This document shows, piece after piece, positions 5,133 through 5,572 of a DNA stretch of 5,572 nt. The notes under the pieces were generated by a model. That model was not told the origin of the DNA and did no database searches. It saw nothing but the letters and a program-made list of their open reading frames with translations. The position numbers and the translations under genes were made by a program. Every line of letters starts with the position of its first letter. The stretch's first letter is position 1. Source of the DNA: Xanthobacteraceae bacterium (GTDB taxonomy: Bacteria; Pseudomonadota; Alphaproteobacteria; Rhizobiales; Xanthobacteraceae); NCBI GenBank assembly GCA_025929595.1, contig JAICQA010000192.1, forward strand, positions 1-5,572, given 5' to 3'.

Positions 5133-5572
5133 CCGTCACTCAACCAGCCGGCGCGCGTCTCGGCGGCAAAATCCTTGAGCCGTCCGGCCGAAATCGCCTC
5201 ACGGATTCCCGCCATCAGCGACTGGTAATAGGCGATGTTCGCCCACGAGAGCAGCATCGAAGCGAGAATTTCGTTCGCCTTGGCGAGGTGATGCAGGTAG
5301 GCGCGCGAATAGTCGCGTGCGGCCGGGCAATCGCTCTCTTCATCGAGCGGATGCTTGTCCTCTGCGTGCTTGGCGTTCTTGAGGTTCAATTTGCCGAAGC
5401 GCGTATAGGCGAGTGCGTGGCGGCCGGCGCGGGTCGGCAGCACGCAATCGAACATGTCGATGCCGCGCTCGACCGCACGCAGGATGTCGTCGGGCTCACC
5501 GACGCCCATAAGGTAACGCGGCTTGTCAGCGGGCAGTTCGGCCACGGACGTCTCGACCATTTGCAGCATTAC
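5129..5572 (-). CDS. tgt: Queuine/preQ1 tRNA-guanine transglycosylase, C-terminal part (5' end beyond window)
   Basis: The 147 visible residues are the C-terminal 40 percent or so of bacterial TGT (about 375 residues in E. coli); the frame is open to the right edge, and the first ATG seen at 5569 is internal. Family-defining stretches include RYLMGVGEPDDIL, GIDMFDCVLPTRAGRH with the nucleophilic Asp (FDCV), LNLKNAKHAEDKHPLD, DYSRAYLHHL and the YYQSLM segment. The enzyme exchanges guanine 34 of GUN-anticodon tRNAs for preQ1 in queuosine synthesis. The canonical zinc site CxCxxC...H reads SxCxxA...A here: aligned to E. coli Cys302, Cys304, Cys307 and His333, only the middle Cys remains. The catalytic and structural motifs around it are intact, so this is a working gene rather than decay. 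It converges on tonB with stop codons sharing CTAG and no terminator between. It appears unrelated to heme uptake. Confidence 0.95.
   Translation of the reverse strand, partial: VMLQMVETSVAELPADKPRYLMGVGEPDDILRAVERGIDMFDCVLPTRAGRHALAYTRFGKLNLKNAKHAEDKHPLDEESDCPAARDYSRAYLHHLAKANEILASMLLSWANIAYYQSLMAGIREAISAGRLKDFAAETRAGWLSDG

Noticed and set aside
1..5572. CRISPR arrays, tRNA or rRNA genes, insertion sequences, attachment sites
   Set aside because: No regularly spaced repeats, tRNA-like cloverleaf arms, transposase motifs or terminal inverted repeats were seen; nearly all bases are explained by the six recognised genes.

Overview
The window looks like GC-rich chromosomal DNA from an alphaproteobacterium, most likely of the order Hyphomicrobiales (Rhizobiales). 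The evidence is a HmuP/HemP-type regulator gene beside a HmuT-like heme-binding protein gene, an Irr-type (ICE-like) half-site in the promoter region, a small HmuQ/HmuD-type heme monooxygenase, and a rhizobial-looking tRNA-guanine transglycosylase. No genus can be assigned from the sequence alone.

Layout. On the minus strand, hmuP (941-1141, TTG start) is followed 8 nt later by hmuT (932 running off the left edge, 310 residues visible); the permease and ATPase genes hmuU and hmuV are expected just beyond the edge. The intergenic region 1142-1332 holds the divergent promoters, an ICE-like element, a perfect 6-bp inverted repeat and a GC-rich leader with a possible small upstream ORF ending in the hmuR start codon. 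On the plus strand follow the TonB-dependent heme receptor gene hmuR (1333-3537), a 107-nt gap with an 11-bp hairpin, a heme-degrading monooxygenase gene (3645-3974) and a tonB gene (3993-5132). The 3' part of tgt (5129-5572, minus) converges on tonB, and the two stop codons share the tetranucleotide CTAG.

How it works together (inference from family knowledge). HmuR binds heme at the outer membrane and is energised through its TonB box, plausibly by the adjacent TonB. HmuT takes heme in the periplasm and hands it to the HmuUV ABC transporter. The HmuD/HmuQ-like enzyme opens the porphyrin ring in the cytoplasm to release iron. HmuP, with Irr, is expected to activate the divergent promoter under iron limitation. 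No exbB or exbD is present, so this TonB must use proton-motive partners encoded elsewhere. tgt is a tRNA-modification housekeeping gene that marks the end of the heme locus.

This is a recognisable heme-uptake locus rather than a new system. The less ordinary details are a TGT that has lost three of four canonical zinc ligands, a TonB with a long Cys/His-containing cytoplasmic N-terminus, a receptor with a Pro/Glu-rich tail beyond its last barrel strand, and the upstream ORF overlapping the hmuR start by 4 nt.
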